Shown here piece by piece: positions 9,487 through 18,735 of a stretch of 64,000 nucleotides of DNA (position 1 is its first letter; the number at the start of each line of letters is the position of its first letter). Origin of the DNA: Parabacteroides sp. PH5-46. Its GTDB lineage: Bacteria > Bacteroidota > Bacteroidia > Bacteroidales > Tannerellaceae. A program made the translations under genes and the position numbers. The notes beneath the pieces were generated by a model. It searched no databases. It saw only the letters and a program-made list of their open reading frames with translations, and was not told the origin of the DNA. The stretch lies in assembly GCF_029892785.1 (NCBI RefSeq), contig NZ_JARXXA010000014.1, forward strand, positions 57,391-121,390, in the 5' to 3' direction.

Positions 9487-10944
9487 ATGAAACGCATCGA
9501 TTGCTTCATTCCATATGCCCAGTTTGAATCTACCCGGCTAACAGCAGATCAGTTGAGTAAATCAGATATAGTTAATAATGTATACCTTATAACAAACAAT
9601 CCTGATGTAGAAAATATCCCTGGCTGTATTATGCTTTACACGGAGCAGATATGGAGTACAGAAAGTATTCGCAATATAGCTGCAACGGCTACTGCCGATT
9701 ATTCGTTGATTTATATAAAACAAGAGGCACTAAATATTGGACTATTTGCCTTGGAGCGGCTGCTGAACATTGCTGACAATACTTCTGCCGGAATGTTTTA
9801 TGCTGATCATTTCGAGCTGAAGGAAGGTAAACATACTCCACATCCGCTTATAGATTATCAGAGAGGGAGTTTGCGGGATGATTTCGACTTTGGTTCCCTC
9901 TTATTATATAAGACTACGACCTTGCAAACGGCAGTCCAGTCCATGACAGAGAATTATACTTTTGCCGGACTATATGACTTACGTCTGAAAGTATCTCAAC
10001 AACAACTACCGGTTCACATTAATGAATATCTTTATACGGTGATAGAGAATGATACACGTAAATCCGGAGAAAAACAATTCGATTATGTAGATCCGAAAAA
10101 CCGGGAAGTACAAATTGAAATGGAAAAAGCCTGCACCGAGCACCTGAAAAGAATAGGCGGATGCGTAGAAGCACCTTTTAAAAGTATTGACCTGAACCGG
10201 ATTCCTTTTCAAACAGAGGCCTCTGTTATTATTCCGGTACGCAATCGCATTCGTACCATTGCAGATGCGATACGTTCAGTTCTGACACAAAAGACCTCGT
10301 TCCCATTTAATCTTATTATTATAGACAATCATTCTACTGATGGGACCACTGAGGAAATACGCCGCTTGGCATCCGACAAACGAATCCTACACATCATTCC
10401 TGAACGGGAAGATTTAGGAATTGGCGGCTGCTGGAATATAGGGGTACATCACCCAGCATGTGGCAAATTTGCGATACAACTGGATAGTGATGATGTTTAT
10501 AGTGACGAACATTCGCTTGAAAAAATCGTAGACACCTTTCACCAAGAGCAATGTGCCATGGTAATCGGCACCTATCAAATGACAGACTTCAACATGCGTA
10601 CTATCCCTCCGGGAATTATTGATCACAGAGAATGGACGCCAGAGAATGGACCTAATAATGCTTTGCGAATTAATGGTCTGGGAGCTCCCAGGGCATTTTA
10701 CAGCCCCTTATTAAGGGAACTAAAAATGCCAAATACCAGCTATGGGGAAGATTATGCCATTGGTTTACGCATCAGCCGCGAATACCGGATCGGAAGAATA
10801 TATAATGTATTATACTTGTGTCGCCGATGGGAAGAAAATTCTGATGCCGCACTAGACATCGAAAAACTAAACAGAAATAATCAATACAAAGACAAACTAA
10901 GAACGTGCGAACTGGAAGCCCGTATCAAAGCAAACAAACGATGA
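9487..10944 (+). CDS. Family 2 glycosyltransferase with extra N-terminal domain
   Basis: 485 residues. The C-terminal half is a GT-A fold GT2 domain: it starts [10 protein letters not shown] near residue 244, continues with [16 protein letters not shown] and has the metal/nucleotide motif [10 protein letters not shown] near residue 330. GT2 enzymes move a sugar from a nucleotide donor to an acceptor in the cytoplasm. The N-terminal 240 residues are a separate alpha/beta domain ([14 protein letters not shown]..., YFDHFEL-like region) that resembles a degenerate glycosyltransferase or nucleotidyltransferase-like fold but shows no clear motif. The stop overlaps the start of the DUF4922 gene, so the two are translationally coupled. 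Acceptor and product unknown. Confidence 0.82.
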   Translation: MKRIDCFIPYAQFESTRLTADQLSKSDIVNNVYLITNNPDVENIPGCIMLYTEQIWSTESIRNIAATATADYSLIYIKQEALNIGLFALERLLNIADNTSAGMFYADHFELKEGKHTPHPLIDYQRGSLRDDFDFGSLLLYKTTTLQTAVQSMTENYTFAGLYDLRLKVSQQQLPVHINEYLYTVIENDTRKSGEKQFDYVDPKNREVQIEMEKACTEHLKRIGGCVEAPFKSIDLNRIPFQTEASVIIPVRNRIRTIADAIRSVLTQKTSFPFNLIIIDNHSTDGTTEEIRRLASDKRILHIIPEREDLGIGGCWNIGVHHPACGKFAIQLDSDDVYSDEHSLEKIVDTFHQEQCAMVIGTYQMTDFNMRTIPPGIIDHREWTPENGPNNALRINGLGAPRAFYSPLLRELKMPNTSYGEDYAIGLRISREYRIGRIYNVLYLCRRWEENSDAALDIEKLNRNNQYKDKLRTCELEARIKANKR

Positions 10945-11888
10945 AGCCGGAAATCTTTTTTGAAGAACAAATACGCTTATGGCCTTTGGCTCAAACTAAT
11001 TACCAGTTATTGAGTAGTAGTGTCCGGATAAAGGAGATATCATTGGCAAATTCGCAAATCAAGGTGCAATACAATCCTACGCGCATTGTATCTTCGGGTG
11101 CTAAAGTGGATACGTCTTCCATACGTGAACGTCCTTGTTTCTTATGTGAAAAGAATCGTCCGGCAGAGCAGATCAGCCTGCCGATAGATGATAAATTCTC
11201 TCTGCTATGTAACCCTTACCCTATTTTTCCGGAGCATTTCACTATCGTATCCGGAGAGCATGAGTTACAACAGATCAGACCTTATTTCTCCAACTTGTTG
11301 GCGATTACTTGCCAATTGCCTGCGTATACGGTCTTTTACAACGGTCCTCAAAGTGGAGCCTCAGCGCCGGATCATCTCCATCTACAAGCCTGCACGCACG
11401 GATATATGCCGATTGATAATGAATGGAGGGGATTACTTCAGAAGCAAAACCAGCCAATCGTTACAGCAGAAGACGCAGCTCTTTATGCCTTTAATGGTTA
11501 CCTGAGAAACGGATTTATTATCAAAGCTACCCGACCAGAAGAAGCAAGTAGGTTATTTAATCTCCTATATAGCGGATTGCAAAGCAGTCCATTAATTAAA
11601 GGGGAAACAGAACCTATGATGAATATTATCGCTTATTATCAGGAGGGCGGCTGGATTATTGTCATTATCCCACGTAAGAAGCATCGACCCCGGCAATATT
11701 TCGCTGAAGGCGAGGAGCATTTCCTTTCCAGTCCGGGGGCAGCCGACATCGGAGGGGTCTTTATTACAACTTCGGAGAAAGATTATGAAAAAACAACCGC
11801 TGAATTGCTATGCGAGATTTATAATCAGGTATGTTTGAATGATGACGAGATTTGCTTGTTGGCAGAGCATATAAAAAGCAAAAGTTGA
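10941..11888 (+). CDS. DUF4922 protein, HIT-like nucleotidylyltransferase/phosphorylase superfamily
   Basis: 315 residues from the ATG at 10941, which overlaps the upstream TGA (ATGA). Centre: [13 protein letters not shown] near residues 138-150 holds the H-x-H-x-Q pattern of the GalT/Apa/GDP-sugar-phosphorylase branch of the HIT superfamily; an upstream [11 protein letters not shown] with a Cys pair recalls the metal-binding front of such enzymes. [14 protein letters not shown] matches the conserved strand before the active site. By family it should cleave or transfer a nucleoside monophosphate, possibly on a nucleotide sugar linked to the partner glycosyltransferase; substrate not known. 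Confidence 0.75.
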   Translation: MKPEIFFEEQIRLWPLAQTNYQLLSSSVRIKEISLANSQIKVQYNPTRIVSSGAKVDTSSIRERPCFLCEKNRPAEQISLPIDDKFSLLCNPYPIFPEHFTIVSGEHELQQIRPYFSNLLAITCQLPAYTVFYNGPQSGASAPDHLHLQACTHGYMPIDNEWRGLLQKQNQPIVTAEDAALYAFNGYLRNGFIIKATRPEEASRLFNLLYSGLQSSPLIKGETEPMMNIIAYYQEGGWIIVIIPRKKHRPRQYFAEGEEHFLSSPGAADIGGVFITTSEKDYEKTTAELLCEIYNQVCLNDDEICLLAEHIKSKS

Positions 11889-11928
11889 AAACCAAAATGT
11901 TTTTCCGACATTTTAGGTTTTCAACTTT
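11881..11928. terminator. Bidirectional intrinsic terminator
   Basis: Long inverted repeat: AAAGTTGAAAACCAAAATG (11881-11899) pairs with CATTTTAGGTTTTCAACTTT (11909-11928) with one bulge. It begins within the stop codon region of the DUF4922 gene and lies 37 bp from the convergent barrel gene, so it can end transcripts from both sides. Confidence 0.75.
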
Positions 11929-11965
11929 TCATACAAAAAAGGTTGCCCTTGTCTGTTTTTTGCTA

Positions 11966-12739
11966 TTAAAAGATATTATACGTTAATTGGAAGTTCACCA
12001 TAGGCCACCATTTTAACCATTTGGTGTATTTGTCTATATCTTCAAAATCATTCAGCCCTGTGGAATCCTCATCTATCTTTACACCGGATTGTTTTACCGA
12101 GTAATCGCCTTGATACAGTACACCTAACTCCACTTTATAGCCGAACTTGGACTTTCCGAATGTTCTCCCTAAACCAAAACCCAGGTATGGTTTAATTGCA
12201 CCACCCAGTTTTAATTCCAGGTCTTCAACATATCCATTGGTTACATCTATTTTATGTCCGTCCAGATCCAACTCGGGCCACTCCATTCCGGGTAACAATA
12301 CAGCCATATTGTCATTCTCCGGATTCGACAGGAAACCGTCAAGATCTATTTTATTTGATCCGGCATATACACCTGCAGTAATATAAAAAATACCTGTAGG
12401 CATAGGATGGTAATCAACTAATAAATGACCATGAAACATAGAGAGGCCAAATTTAGCCCTGTAATCTGGTGTATAACCAAAGGCCTTATTCAAATATCCT
12501 CCATTGTCTTCCAAAGATATATTGTAATGACTTGTATTGAAACCTAAATAATCGACACCTGCCCGGGCTCTAAAATTAGGACTCAAGGGAGTAATCGCTT
12601 CCAAGCCAAGTCCCATCGTAGAAAAACGGAGAGAGGCGTCTAACTTACTAAAAGGTTTATATTCCTGCCCAATGGCGGAAAAAGATTGAGAAGAGATGAT
12701 TAATACAGCAATAAGTAAGAACCAAAAGTTCGTTTTCAT
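11966..12739 (-). CDS. Outer-membrane beta-barrel protein (porin-like), unknown role
   Basis: 257 residues. Signal peptide MKTNFWFLLIAVLIISSQSFSAIGQ, then alternating strands typical of small Bacteroidetes outer-membrane barrels (LRFSTMGLGLEAITPL, FRARAGVDYLGF, LKWWPMVNFQLTYNIF with a C-terminal aromatic). No enzymatic motifs. It is a single gene facing the glycosyltransferase operon; a -7 box is present upstream at 12792-12799. Could be a transport or structural barrel; I do not recognise a specific family. Confidence 0.65.
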   Translation of the reverse strand: MKTNFWFLLIAVLIISSQSFSAIGQEYKPFSKLDASLRFSTMGLGLEAITPLSPNFRARAGVDYLGFNTSHYNISLEDNGGYLNKAFGYTPDYRAKFGLSMFHGHLLVDYHPMPTGIFYITAGVYAGSNKIDLDGFLSNPENDNMAVLLPGMEWPELDLDGHKIDVTNGYVEDLELKLGGAIKPYLGFGLGRTFGKSKFGYKVELGVLYQGDYSVKQSGVKIDEDSTGLNDFEDIDKYTKWLKWWPMVNFQLTYNIF

Positions 12740-12791
12740 AAGATAAAATTTTTAAGAATAATCATTGATAATATTTCACTAATAAGAGCTG

Positions 12792-12799
12792 CAAATATA
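12792..12799 (-). promoter_or_regulatory. -7 box for the barrel gene at 11966-12739
   Basis: Minus-strand TATATTTG, a perfect TAnnTTTG, 52 bp before the ATG at 12739. No clear -33 element. Confidence 0.5.
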
Positions 12800-12937
12800 A
12801 AGATTTAAAAATATTTTTTTGTTTCATTTTATGATTTATAACCAATTTTTGTTATTGCCTTTCGCTTTTCTACCAAAAGAGCAAACGATAAACAGAATTT
12901 TTCAAGTTCCATTTTTCTATTTCTAATTATATTGTAT

Positions 12938-12945
12938 TAAGTTTG
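12938..12945 (+). promoter_or_regulatory. -7 box for the barrel/sppA/lpxK/thiL run
   Basis: Plus-strand TAAGTTTG, 32 bp before the ATG at 12978. No TTG at the ideal distance upstream. Confidence 0.45.
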
Positions 12946-12977
12946 TGTGTTAAAAGTTTTAATAACTTAATGTGCGT

Positions 12978-13499
12978 ATGAGAAGGATTATCTGTTTCTT
13001 TTTATTTTCTGCCTTAACAATAAGCGCAAGTGCCCAGTTCCAGTTAAACAGGTTAACTTTCAGTGGAGGTCTGGGGCTACAATTCGGTGATTACACAGTA
13101 GTAAATGTTGCACCTCAGGTAGGTTACAATTTTTCGAATTACTTCAATGCAGGAGCTGGGTTTACATATACTTATTACGGCGAAAAATACAATAATGACC
13201 AATGGAAACAAACTAACAGTTACTTTGGTATGAATGTATATGGCAAGTTTTATCCGATTCCTTATGCTGTTATCATGGTACAGCCGGAGATAAATCGGAT
13301 GTGGCAAACAGATAAAGACCTGCGAACAGGAGTAAAGACAAGAGACGAAAGAATGGTGCCCGTTTGCTTGGTTGGTGCCGGAGTAAAACTGGGGCCTATG
13401 ACGCTCATGCTTCAATACGACCTGGCACAAGATGATTACTCACCTTATGGTAACCGGATTTTCTACTGTGTGGGATATACCTTCAGCTTTGGCTTATAA
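12978..13499 (+). CDS. Small outer-membrane beta-barrel protein
   Basis: 173 residues from ATG 12978 (MRRIICFFLFSALTISASAQ signal peptide; an in-frame GTG six bases upstream adds nothing). The mature part alternates aromatic and polar residues (LNRLTFSGGLGLQFGDYTVVNVAPQVGYNF, FYCVGYTFSFGL) and ends in a hydrophobic strand, as an 8-stranded barrel would. It lies 15 bp upstream of sppA and is probably co-transcribed. Ligand or function unknown. Confidence 0.68.
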   Translation: MRRIICFFLFSALTISASAQFQLNRLTFSGGLGLQFGDYTVVNVAPQVGYNFSNYFNAGAGFTYTYYGEKYNNDQWKQTNSYFGMNVYGKFYPIPYAVIMVQPEINRMWQTDKDLRTGVKTRDERMVPVCLVGAGVKLGPMTLMLQYDLAQDDYSPYGNRIFYCVGYTFSFGL

Positions 13500-13514
13500 C
13501 TAATAACTAATGAT

Positions 13515-15287
13515 ATGAAACAATTCTTCAAAATGATGTTTGCTTCAACACTGGGAGTGTTTGTAGCAGTATGTATTATAATTATTATCGGCTCCTTTGT
13601 GATGATCGGAATGGTGGCGTCTATGAGTAGTCAGCCGGAATTTGTTCCCAAGCAGAACACCGTATTTAAGTTGTCGCTGAGTGGAGCTGTGACGGAAATT
13701 GCCGACGAAAACCCTATCTACTCATTAATGGGGCAAAGCGACAAAGCTATAACACTGAATGCCTTGTTGAAAGCGATTCGCTCGGCAAAAGAGAATGACA
13801 ACATCAAGGGAATTTACCTGGACGCAGGATCTTTTGGAGTAGGAAGCGCCTCAGTCGAAGCCATCTACCGCGAGCTGAAAGACTTCAAAGAATCAGGCAA
13901 ATTTTTGGTAGCTTATGCAGACCATTATTCATTAGCTTCCTATTATATATGCTCACTGGCAGACAAAGTGTTTTTGAATCCCAAAGGAGGATTGATGATC
14001 AATGGGCTGGGCTCTCAAACCATTTTTGTAAAAGGGCTTAGCAATAAAATAGGCGTTGAAACAGAAATTTTCCGCGTAGGCACATACAAAGGAGCGGTTG
14101 AAATGTTCATGCTCGACAAATTGAGCGATGAAAACCGGGAGCAGATCCAGACATACGTAGGTGGTATATGGAACAACCTGGTTAAGGGTATTGCCGAATC
14201 GCGGGGAGTAACGCCACAGCAGGTGAACGATTTCGCAGACAAAGGCTACAGCCTGGCTGGGGCAGAAAAAGCGGTAGAATTAAGTTTTATAGATGAGCTG
14301 AAATACAGACCGGAAGCCGAAGAATATATCAAAGAACTGTCTGGACAATCAGGAGACAAGCTGAAAACAGTAGGCGTTGATAAAATGAAAAATATCAAGA
14401 CCAAGGGAAGCAAAAGAAAGAACGACAAAGTTGCCGTTCTATATGCAGAAGGTACGATCGACATGTACAAGGCTCCCTCTCCCTACTCCACCAGTGGCAG
14501 CATGATAACAGAAAAAATGGTAGACGAGCTAATCAAACTAAAGAATGATGAAGATGTAAAAGCCGTAGTTTTCCGCGTAAATTCAGGAGGAGGAAGCGCC
14601 TATGTTTCCGAACAAATCTGGAGGGAAGTCGTTGAGCTGAAGAAAGTGAAACCAATCGTTGTTTCTATGGGAGACATGGCAGCTTCCGGCGGATATTACA
14701 TTTCGTGTGCCGCTAATAAGATTGTGGCTGAGAAAAACACATTGACAGGATCAATTGGTATCTTTGGTATGTTCTCCAACTATACCGGATTGATGAAACA
14801 CCTGGGAGTTACAGCCGACGTAGTAAAAACCAACACGTTTACAGATCTGGGAAATAACATGCGCCCATGGACAGATAACGAAAGAGCAATCGTTCAGGCT
14901 TATATCGAAGAAGGATATGATTTGTTCATTACACGCTGCGCCGAAGGCCGAGGCATGAGCAAAGAGGATATTGACAAAATAGGGCAAGGACGTGTATGGA
15001 CCGGAGAAGATGCCAAAGCGAGAGGTTTGGTAGACGAACTTGGCGGTCTCGACAAAGCAATAACAATCGCTGCCGAGCTGGCCGAATTAACTGATTATGA
15101 TGTAACCGACATATCTAATTCCACCGATTTCTTCAAAGATTTATTGGAAAAACAGATAGAAGACATAAAAGTGTCAATCGTGAAAGATATGCTGGGCGAC
15201 GAATACATGAAGTGGCAAAAGATTAATCACCTGAAATCGCAAAATGGTGTAATGGCCTTATGCCCATACGAAATAAACTCATTCTGA
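13515..15287 (+). CDS. sppA: Signal peptide peptidase SppA, 67K type
   Basis: 590 residues with one N-terminal membrane anchor (about residues 8-38). It has two tandem S49 peptidase domains, the long form found in Gram-negative bacteria. The expected catalytic dyad is visible: Lys in VGTYKGAVEMF near residue 191 in the first domain and Ser in MAASGGYYIS near residue 390 in the second. SppA degrades cleaved signal peptides in the inner membrane. Followed 12 bp later by lpxK; the grouping with an upstream barrel and lipid A kinase places it in an envelope-maintenance operon. Confidence 0.93.
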   Translation: MKQFFKMMFASTLGVFVAVCIIIIIGSFVMIGMVASMSSQPEFVPKQNTVFKLSLSGAVTEIADENPIYSLMGQSDKAITLNALLKAIRSAKENDNIKGIYLDAGSFGVGSASVEAIYRELKDFKESGKFLVAYADHYSLASYYICSLADKVFLNPKGGLMINGLGSQTIFVKGLSNKIGVETEIFRVGTYKGAVEMFMLDKLSDENREQIQTYVGGIWNNLVKGIAESRGVTPQQVNDFADKGYSLAGAEKAVELSFIDELKYRPEAEEYIKELSGQSGDKLKTVGVDKMKNIKTKGSKRKNDKVAVLYAEGTIDMYKAPSPYSTSGSMITEKMVDELIKLKNDEDVKAVVFRVNSGGGSAYVSEQIWREVVELKKVKPIVVSMGDMAASGGYYISCAANKIVAEKNTLTGSIGIFGMFSNYTGLMKHLGVTADVVKTNTFTDLGNNMRPWTDNERAIVQAYIEEGYDLFITRCAEGRGMSKEDIDKIGQGRVWTGEDAKARGLVDELGGLDKAITIAAELAELTDYDVTDISNSTDFFKDLLEKQIEDIKVSIVKDMLGDEYMKWQKINHLKSQNGVMALCPYEINSF

Positions 15288-15299
15288 TTAAACTAAATT

Positions 15300-16418
15300 A
15301 TGCCGACAGACCGCTCCTTTAAATTGAATTACTTCTTTTTGCCCTTTTCCTTCTTGTACGGAATAGGGATCAGAATCCGAAACCTGTTTTTTAACTGGGG
15401 CCTCTTATCATCCGAAGAGTTTCCTGTTCCGGTGATAAGTGTTGGTAACCTTTCAGTAGGCGGCACAGGTAAAACGCCTCATGTAGAATACCTGATCCGC
15501 CTGCTGAAAGATCAATACAAAATAGCCATCCTAAGCCGTGGATATAAGCGCAGTACAAAGGGCTATGTCCTGGCGAATGAAAAAAGCTCGGCTCAGACCA
15601 TAGGAGATGAGCCTTATCAAATCAAACGTAAATTCCCTGATATTCCGGTAGCTGTGGACAGCGACCGGCGAAGGGGAATAAAGCAATTACTGGCGCTGCC
15701 TGATGATCAGAAACCGGAGGTAATTCTGCTGGATGATGGCTATCAGCACCGGTATGTTACTCCTTCTTTTTCGATCGTACTGACGGATTATAACCGTTTG
15801 TTTTATCTCGACAAGTTGTTGCCGACCGGACGTTTACGCGAACCGGCCAGTGAAATCAACAGGGCCGATGTAGTGATTGTCACCAAATGTCCCAAAGACT
15901 TAAAGCCTATCGATTTCCGGATCATAAAGGACGAAATGAAGCTATTTGCCCATCAGCAGATTTATTTCACGTCTGTAGTTTATGAAAACCTGGAACCTTT
16001 GTTTCCAGAAAAGGCTCCGCTCAAATCCAATATAAAAAAAGACGACAAGCTATTGCTGCTGGCAGGAGTGGCAGCGCCCGCCCCGTTTGTAGATAAAGTG
16101 AAAAACTGCAGCGATCATGTTATCTCACAAATATATCCTGATCATCATACATTCAGCAAACAGGATATTAAAAAGATAAGTGAAACATTCACACGGGTGA
16201 ACTCTCCCGACAAATACATACTTGTCACAGAAAAGGATGCTGCCAGGCTACAAAAGAATCCGCTGATACCTGAAGATTGGAAAGATGCCTTGTATTACCT
16301 TCCTATCACGATCAGGTTTGAAGCAGAAGCGGCTACTTCTTTAGACGATCTGGTATTAAAACATATTGTATCATTTAATAGAAATAGTATTTTACGTAAA
16401 TATGACAAAAGAAACTGA
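15300..16418 (+). CDS. lpxK: Tetraacyldisaccharide 4'-kinase LpxK
   Basis: 372 residues. An N-terminal membrane-associated segment (LNYFFLPFSFLYGIGIRIRN) precedes the P-loop GNLSVGGTGKTP near residues 50-60, the LpxK signature. LDDGYQHR is the conserved second motif. The enzyme phosphorylates the 4' position of the lipid A disaccharide at the inner membrane. It overlaps thiL by 17 bp. Length (about 340-380 in Bacteroidetes) is normal. Confidence 0.93.
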   Translation: MPTDRSFKLNYFFLPFSFLYGIGIRIRNLFFNWGLLSSEEFPVPVISVGNLSVGGTGKTPHVEYLIRLLKDQYKIAILSRGYKRSTKGYVLANEKSSAQTIGDEPYQIKRKFPDIPVAVDSDRRRGIKQLLALPDDQKPEVILLDDGYQHRYVTPSFSIVLTDYNRLFYLDKLLPTGRLREPASEINRADVVIVTKCPKDLKPIDFRIIKDEMKLFAHQQIYFTSVVYENLEPLFPEKAPLKSNIKKDDKLLLLAGVAAPAPFVDKVKNCSDHVISQIYPDHHTFSKQDIKKISETFTRVNSPDKYILVTEKDAARLQKNPLIPEDWKDALYYLPITIRFEAEAATSLDDLVLKHIVSFNRNSILRKYDKRN

Positions 16419-17427
16419 GATAGCCTCTTTAGGCGAGTTTGGACTGATACGCCACCTTACTGAAAAAATTGAACTCAAGAATGAAAGTACGCTAAAAGGT
16501 GTAGGCGACGATGCAGCTGTATTGAATTATGATAAGCAGGTTTTGGTTACCACCGATTTACTACTGGAAGGTATCCACTTCGACCTGACATATGTGCCTT
16601 TGAAGCATTTAGGATATAAAGCGGCAGTTGTCAATTTTTCAGACATTTATGCCATGAACGGAAAACCGAAGCAAATAACTGTTTCGATTGGTATTTCCAA
16701 ACGCTTTTCGGTAGAAAACATCGACGAATTGTATAATGGCATTAAGCTGGCGTGCGAAGTCTACGGCGTGGATCTGGTTGGCGGAGACACCTCTGCATCC
16801 CTCACCGGATTAACCATTAGCATTACCTGCATTGGCGAAGCCGACAAAGATAAAATTGCCTATCGGAGCGGAGCAAAAGACACCGACCTGGTATGTGTTT
16901 CCGGTGATTTGGGAGCCGCTTATATGGGTCTGCAATTGCTGGAACGGGAGAAGAAAGCATTCTCGGGAGAAACCGATTTTAAGCCCGACTTTGGAGGAAA
17001 AGAATACTTGCTGGAACGTCAGCTAAAGCCCGAAGCACGCAAAGATATTATCGAAATGTTGGAAAATACAGGAATTGTTCCTACTTCCATGATTGACATT
17101 TCAGACGGCCTTTCGTCCGAACTGCTACACATTTCTAAAGAAAGCAACGTAGGATGCCGTATCTACGAAGACCGCATTCCTATTGACTTTCAGACTGCCT
17201 CCATGGCTGAGCAATTCAATATGAACCTGGTTACTGCTGCCCTGAATGGTGGCGAAGATTACGAGTTACTATTTACCGTTCCGCTAAGCATGCACGAACA
17301 AGTAGCTGCGATGAAAGGAGTACATGTCATTGGCCATATCACAAAACCCGAGCTTGGCAACTATCTGGTAGGCCGTGACGGAGGCGAAGTAAAACTAATC
17401 GCTCAAGGCTGGAATGCAATAGATTGA
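16402..17427 (+). CDS. thiL: Thiamine-monophosphate kinase ThiL
   Basis: 341 residues from ATG 16402 (MTKETEIASLGEFGLIRHL); a longer reading from 16366 would lie deep inside lpxK. Recognised by GVGDDAAVL, LVTTDLLLEGIHFD, VNFSDIYAMNG and the VGGDTSAS motif of the AIR synthase/ThiL ATP-binding fold, then MIDISDGLSSEL and GGEDYELLF. It makes thiamine pyrophosphate from the monophosphate. Its start overlaps lpxK by 17 bp, so expression is coupled. A strong terminator follows at 17452. Confidence 0.94.
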   Translation: MTKETEIASLGEFGLIRHLTEKIELKNESTLKGVGDDAAVLNYDKQVLVTTDLLLEGIHFDLTYVPLKHLGYKAAVVNFSDIYAMNGKPKQITVSIGISKRFSVENIDELYNGIKLACEVYGVDLVGGDTSASLTGLTISITCIGEADKDKIAYRSGAKDTDLVCVSGDLGAAYMGLQLLEREKKAFSGETDFKPDFGGKEYLLERQLKPEARKDIIEMLENTGIVPTSMIDISDGLSSELLHISKESNVGCRIYEDRIPIDFQTASMAEQFNMNLVTAALNGGEDYELLFTVPLSMHEQVAAMKGVHVIGHITKPELGNYLVGRDGGEVKLIAQGWNAID

Positions 17428-17451
17428 TTTTAAGACACGACTTATATTTCA

Positions 17452-17491
17452 CAGGACGTTAGCCAATAAAAATAGCTAACGTCCTGTTTTT
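17452..17491 (+). terminator. Intrinsic terminator after thiL
   Basis: Perfect 12-bp stem CAGGACGTTAGC/GCTAACGTCCTG (17452-17463 and 17475-17486) with an 11-base loop followed by TTTTTAT. It lies between convergent genes. The A-rich loop can also pair with the T-run (see findings). Confidence 0.85.
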
Positions 17492-17508
17492 ATTGGCACG
17501 TATGTGAA

Positions 17509-17961
17509 TTAACGGATACTATATCGTACATCAAAACGACCTTCGTTGACGATATCGCTTTCGAAGCGTCCACTAATAATTCGGGCATCCGTATCAAAAC
17601 GGGTGATCACGGCAGTTCCATCCGGTAGTTCTCTGTCATCCCATAAGACATTTGTTATAATACAACTTTTCCCTTCTCCGGGCTGCTGAATCGTAAACGA
17701 GATTACCTTTCCTGGCTTGACGCATACGCTGACTTCCATATCCGCCGTTTCATTATAATAGAAAGAAATGGACTCTGAGGGGATTATTCCTACCCACTGT
17801 GCATAACGTCCTCCAACATAAACCCAACCATCAATAAGACAGCCGAAGGTGTTAAGCCCCTCAGTTGTTTCTGCCGGCATAACCGTAACATCTACTGTTT
17901 CATCTTCTGCACAGCTCAAAAGGAGTAGTAAAGGCAATAATATATAAACAAGTCTTTTCAT
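17509..17961 (-). CDS. Small lipoprotein of unknown function
   Basis: 150 residues; lipoprotein signal MKRLVYILLPLLLLLSC followed by AEDETVD. The body ends FDTDARIISGRFESDIVNEGRFDVRYSI, a pattern (ISG.F....... G.FDV.Y) common to several Bacteroidetes beta-sandwich lipoproteins of the DUF6252-like type. It starts 11 bp after the barrel gene upstream on the same strand, so both are likely one operon. No catalytic motif. Confidence 0.6.
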   Translation of the reverse strand: MKRLVYILLPLLLLLSCAEDETVDVTVMPAETTEGLNTFGCLIDGWVYVGGRYAQWVGIIPSESISFYYNETADMEVSVCVKPGKVISFTIQQPGEGKSCIITNVLWDDRELPDGTAVITRFDTDARIISGRFESDIVNEGRFDVRYSIR

Positions 17962-17971
17962 CTACTATGCA

Positions 17972-18625
17972 TTAAAAATGGTAATTTATGCCGGCTGAAA
18001 GATTGAGCCTTGACAATGACAATCGATTATCCGAGGGAAATTTTACTTTAATCGTTTCACCATGATAATCAATATCTACTTTTCGTATGGAGGAAAGAAT
18101 ATATTGGGCAACAACTGACACACCCCAATGTGAAGTAAACAGGTATTCGCCCCGAAGTCCGAGATTCCCGGCAATGCGTCCTCCTGTAACTTTCCGCTCC
18201 TTTCCGTACACCTTACTGTCATTGAAGTAGCGTATATATCCCACCCCCATGTTCAGGCGAATGCGCCATCGTTCTTTATTTAATAAGTTACCAGCAAACT
18301 GCGGAGCAATATAATGTGTAAACAAGTGATCGGAACCAGTAGCATGTGAGGCCTTCGAAGTAAAACCGGAATAGAGAATCCCAAGGCCCACCTCCCTTAT
18401 CGGATTATAATAATACTGAGCATCCCATGAAATACCCGAGCGAAGCTTTTTCTCATAACTATTTGAGGTGTTGGTAAGTCCGCCCGTTCCTGCTAGCATA
18501 TTTGCGTAACCAAAATAGGTAGCTAGCTCATGCCGTTTAAAAGTTGGCTTTTCTGCAAAACAAACAGTAGGAAATAGTATTGCAATGGCTAACATCAGGA
18601 AATACCTGTAAATACGATTTTTCAT
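17972..18625 (-). CDS. Outer-membrane beta-barrel protein
   Basis: 217 residues from ATG 18625 (MKNRIYRYFLMLAIAILFPTVCFA signal peptide); the 21 codons ahead of it in frame overlap a terminator and are not credible. Mature strands such as YYNPIREVGLGILYSGFTS, HYIAPQFAGNLLN and RLNMGVGYIRYF, ending LSAGINYHF, fit a small barrel. Its partner is the lipoprotein at 17509-17961. Nothing points to a specific substrate. Confidence 0.65.
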   Translation of the reverse strand: MKNRIYRYFLMLAIAILFPTVCFAEKPTFKRHELATYFGYANMLAGTGGLTNTSNSYEKKLRSGISWDAQYYYNPIREVGLGILYSGFTSKASHATGSDHLFTHYIAPQFAGNLLNKERWRIRLNMGVGYIRYFNDSKVYGKERKVTGGRIAGNLGLRGEYLFTSHWGVSVVAQYILSSIRKVDIDYHGETIKVKFPSDNRLSLSRLNLSAGINYHF

Positions 18626-18673
18626 CTTCACTCTATTTATATGTATAGATGTTAGAAAATCAAAAATGCTGCA

Positions 18674-18710
18674 TGAAAAAACAAGCATCCATATGTATGA
18701 ATGCTTGTTC
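18674..18710 (-). terminator. Terminator of the ribosomal superoperon
   Basis: Stem AACAAGCAT/ATGCTTGTT (18680-18688 and 18701-18709) with additional CATA/TATG pairing in the loop, followed on the minus strand by TTTTTTC. It lies 26 bp past the rplQ stop, ending the 18-kb operon. Confidence 0.8.
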
Positions 18711-18735
18711 TCTATTATCTAAAAGTTGCCTTATA

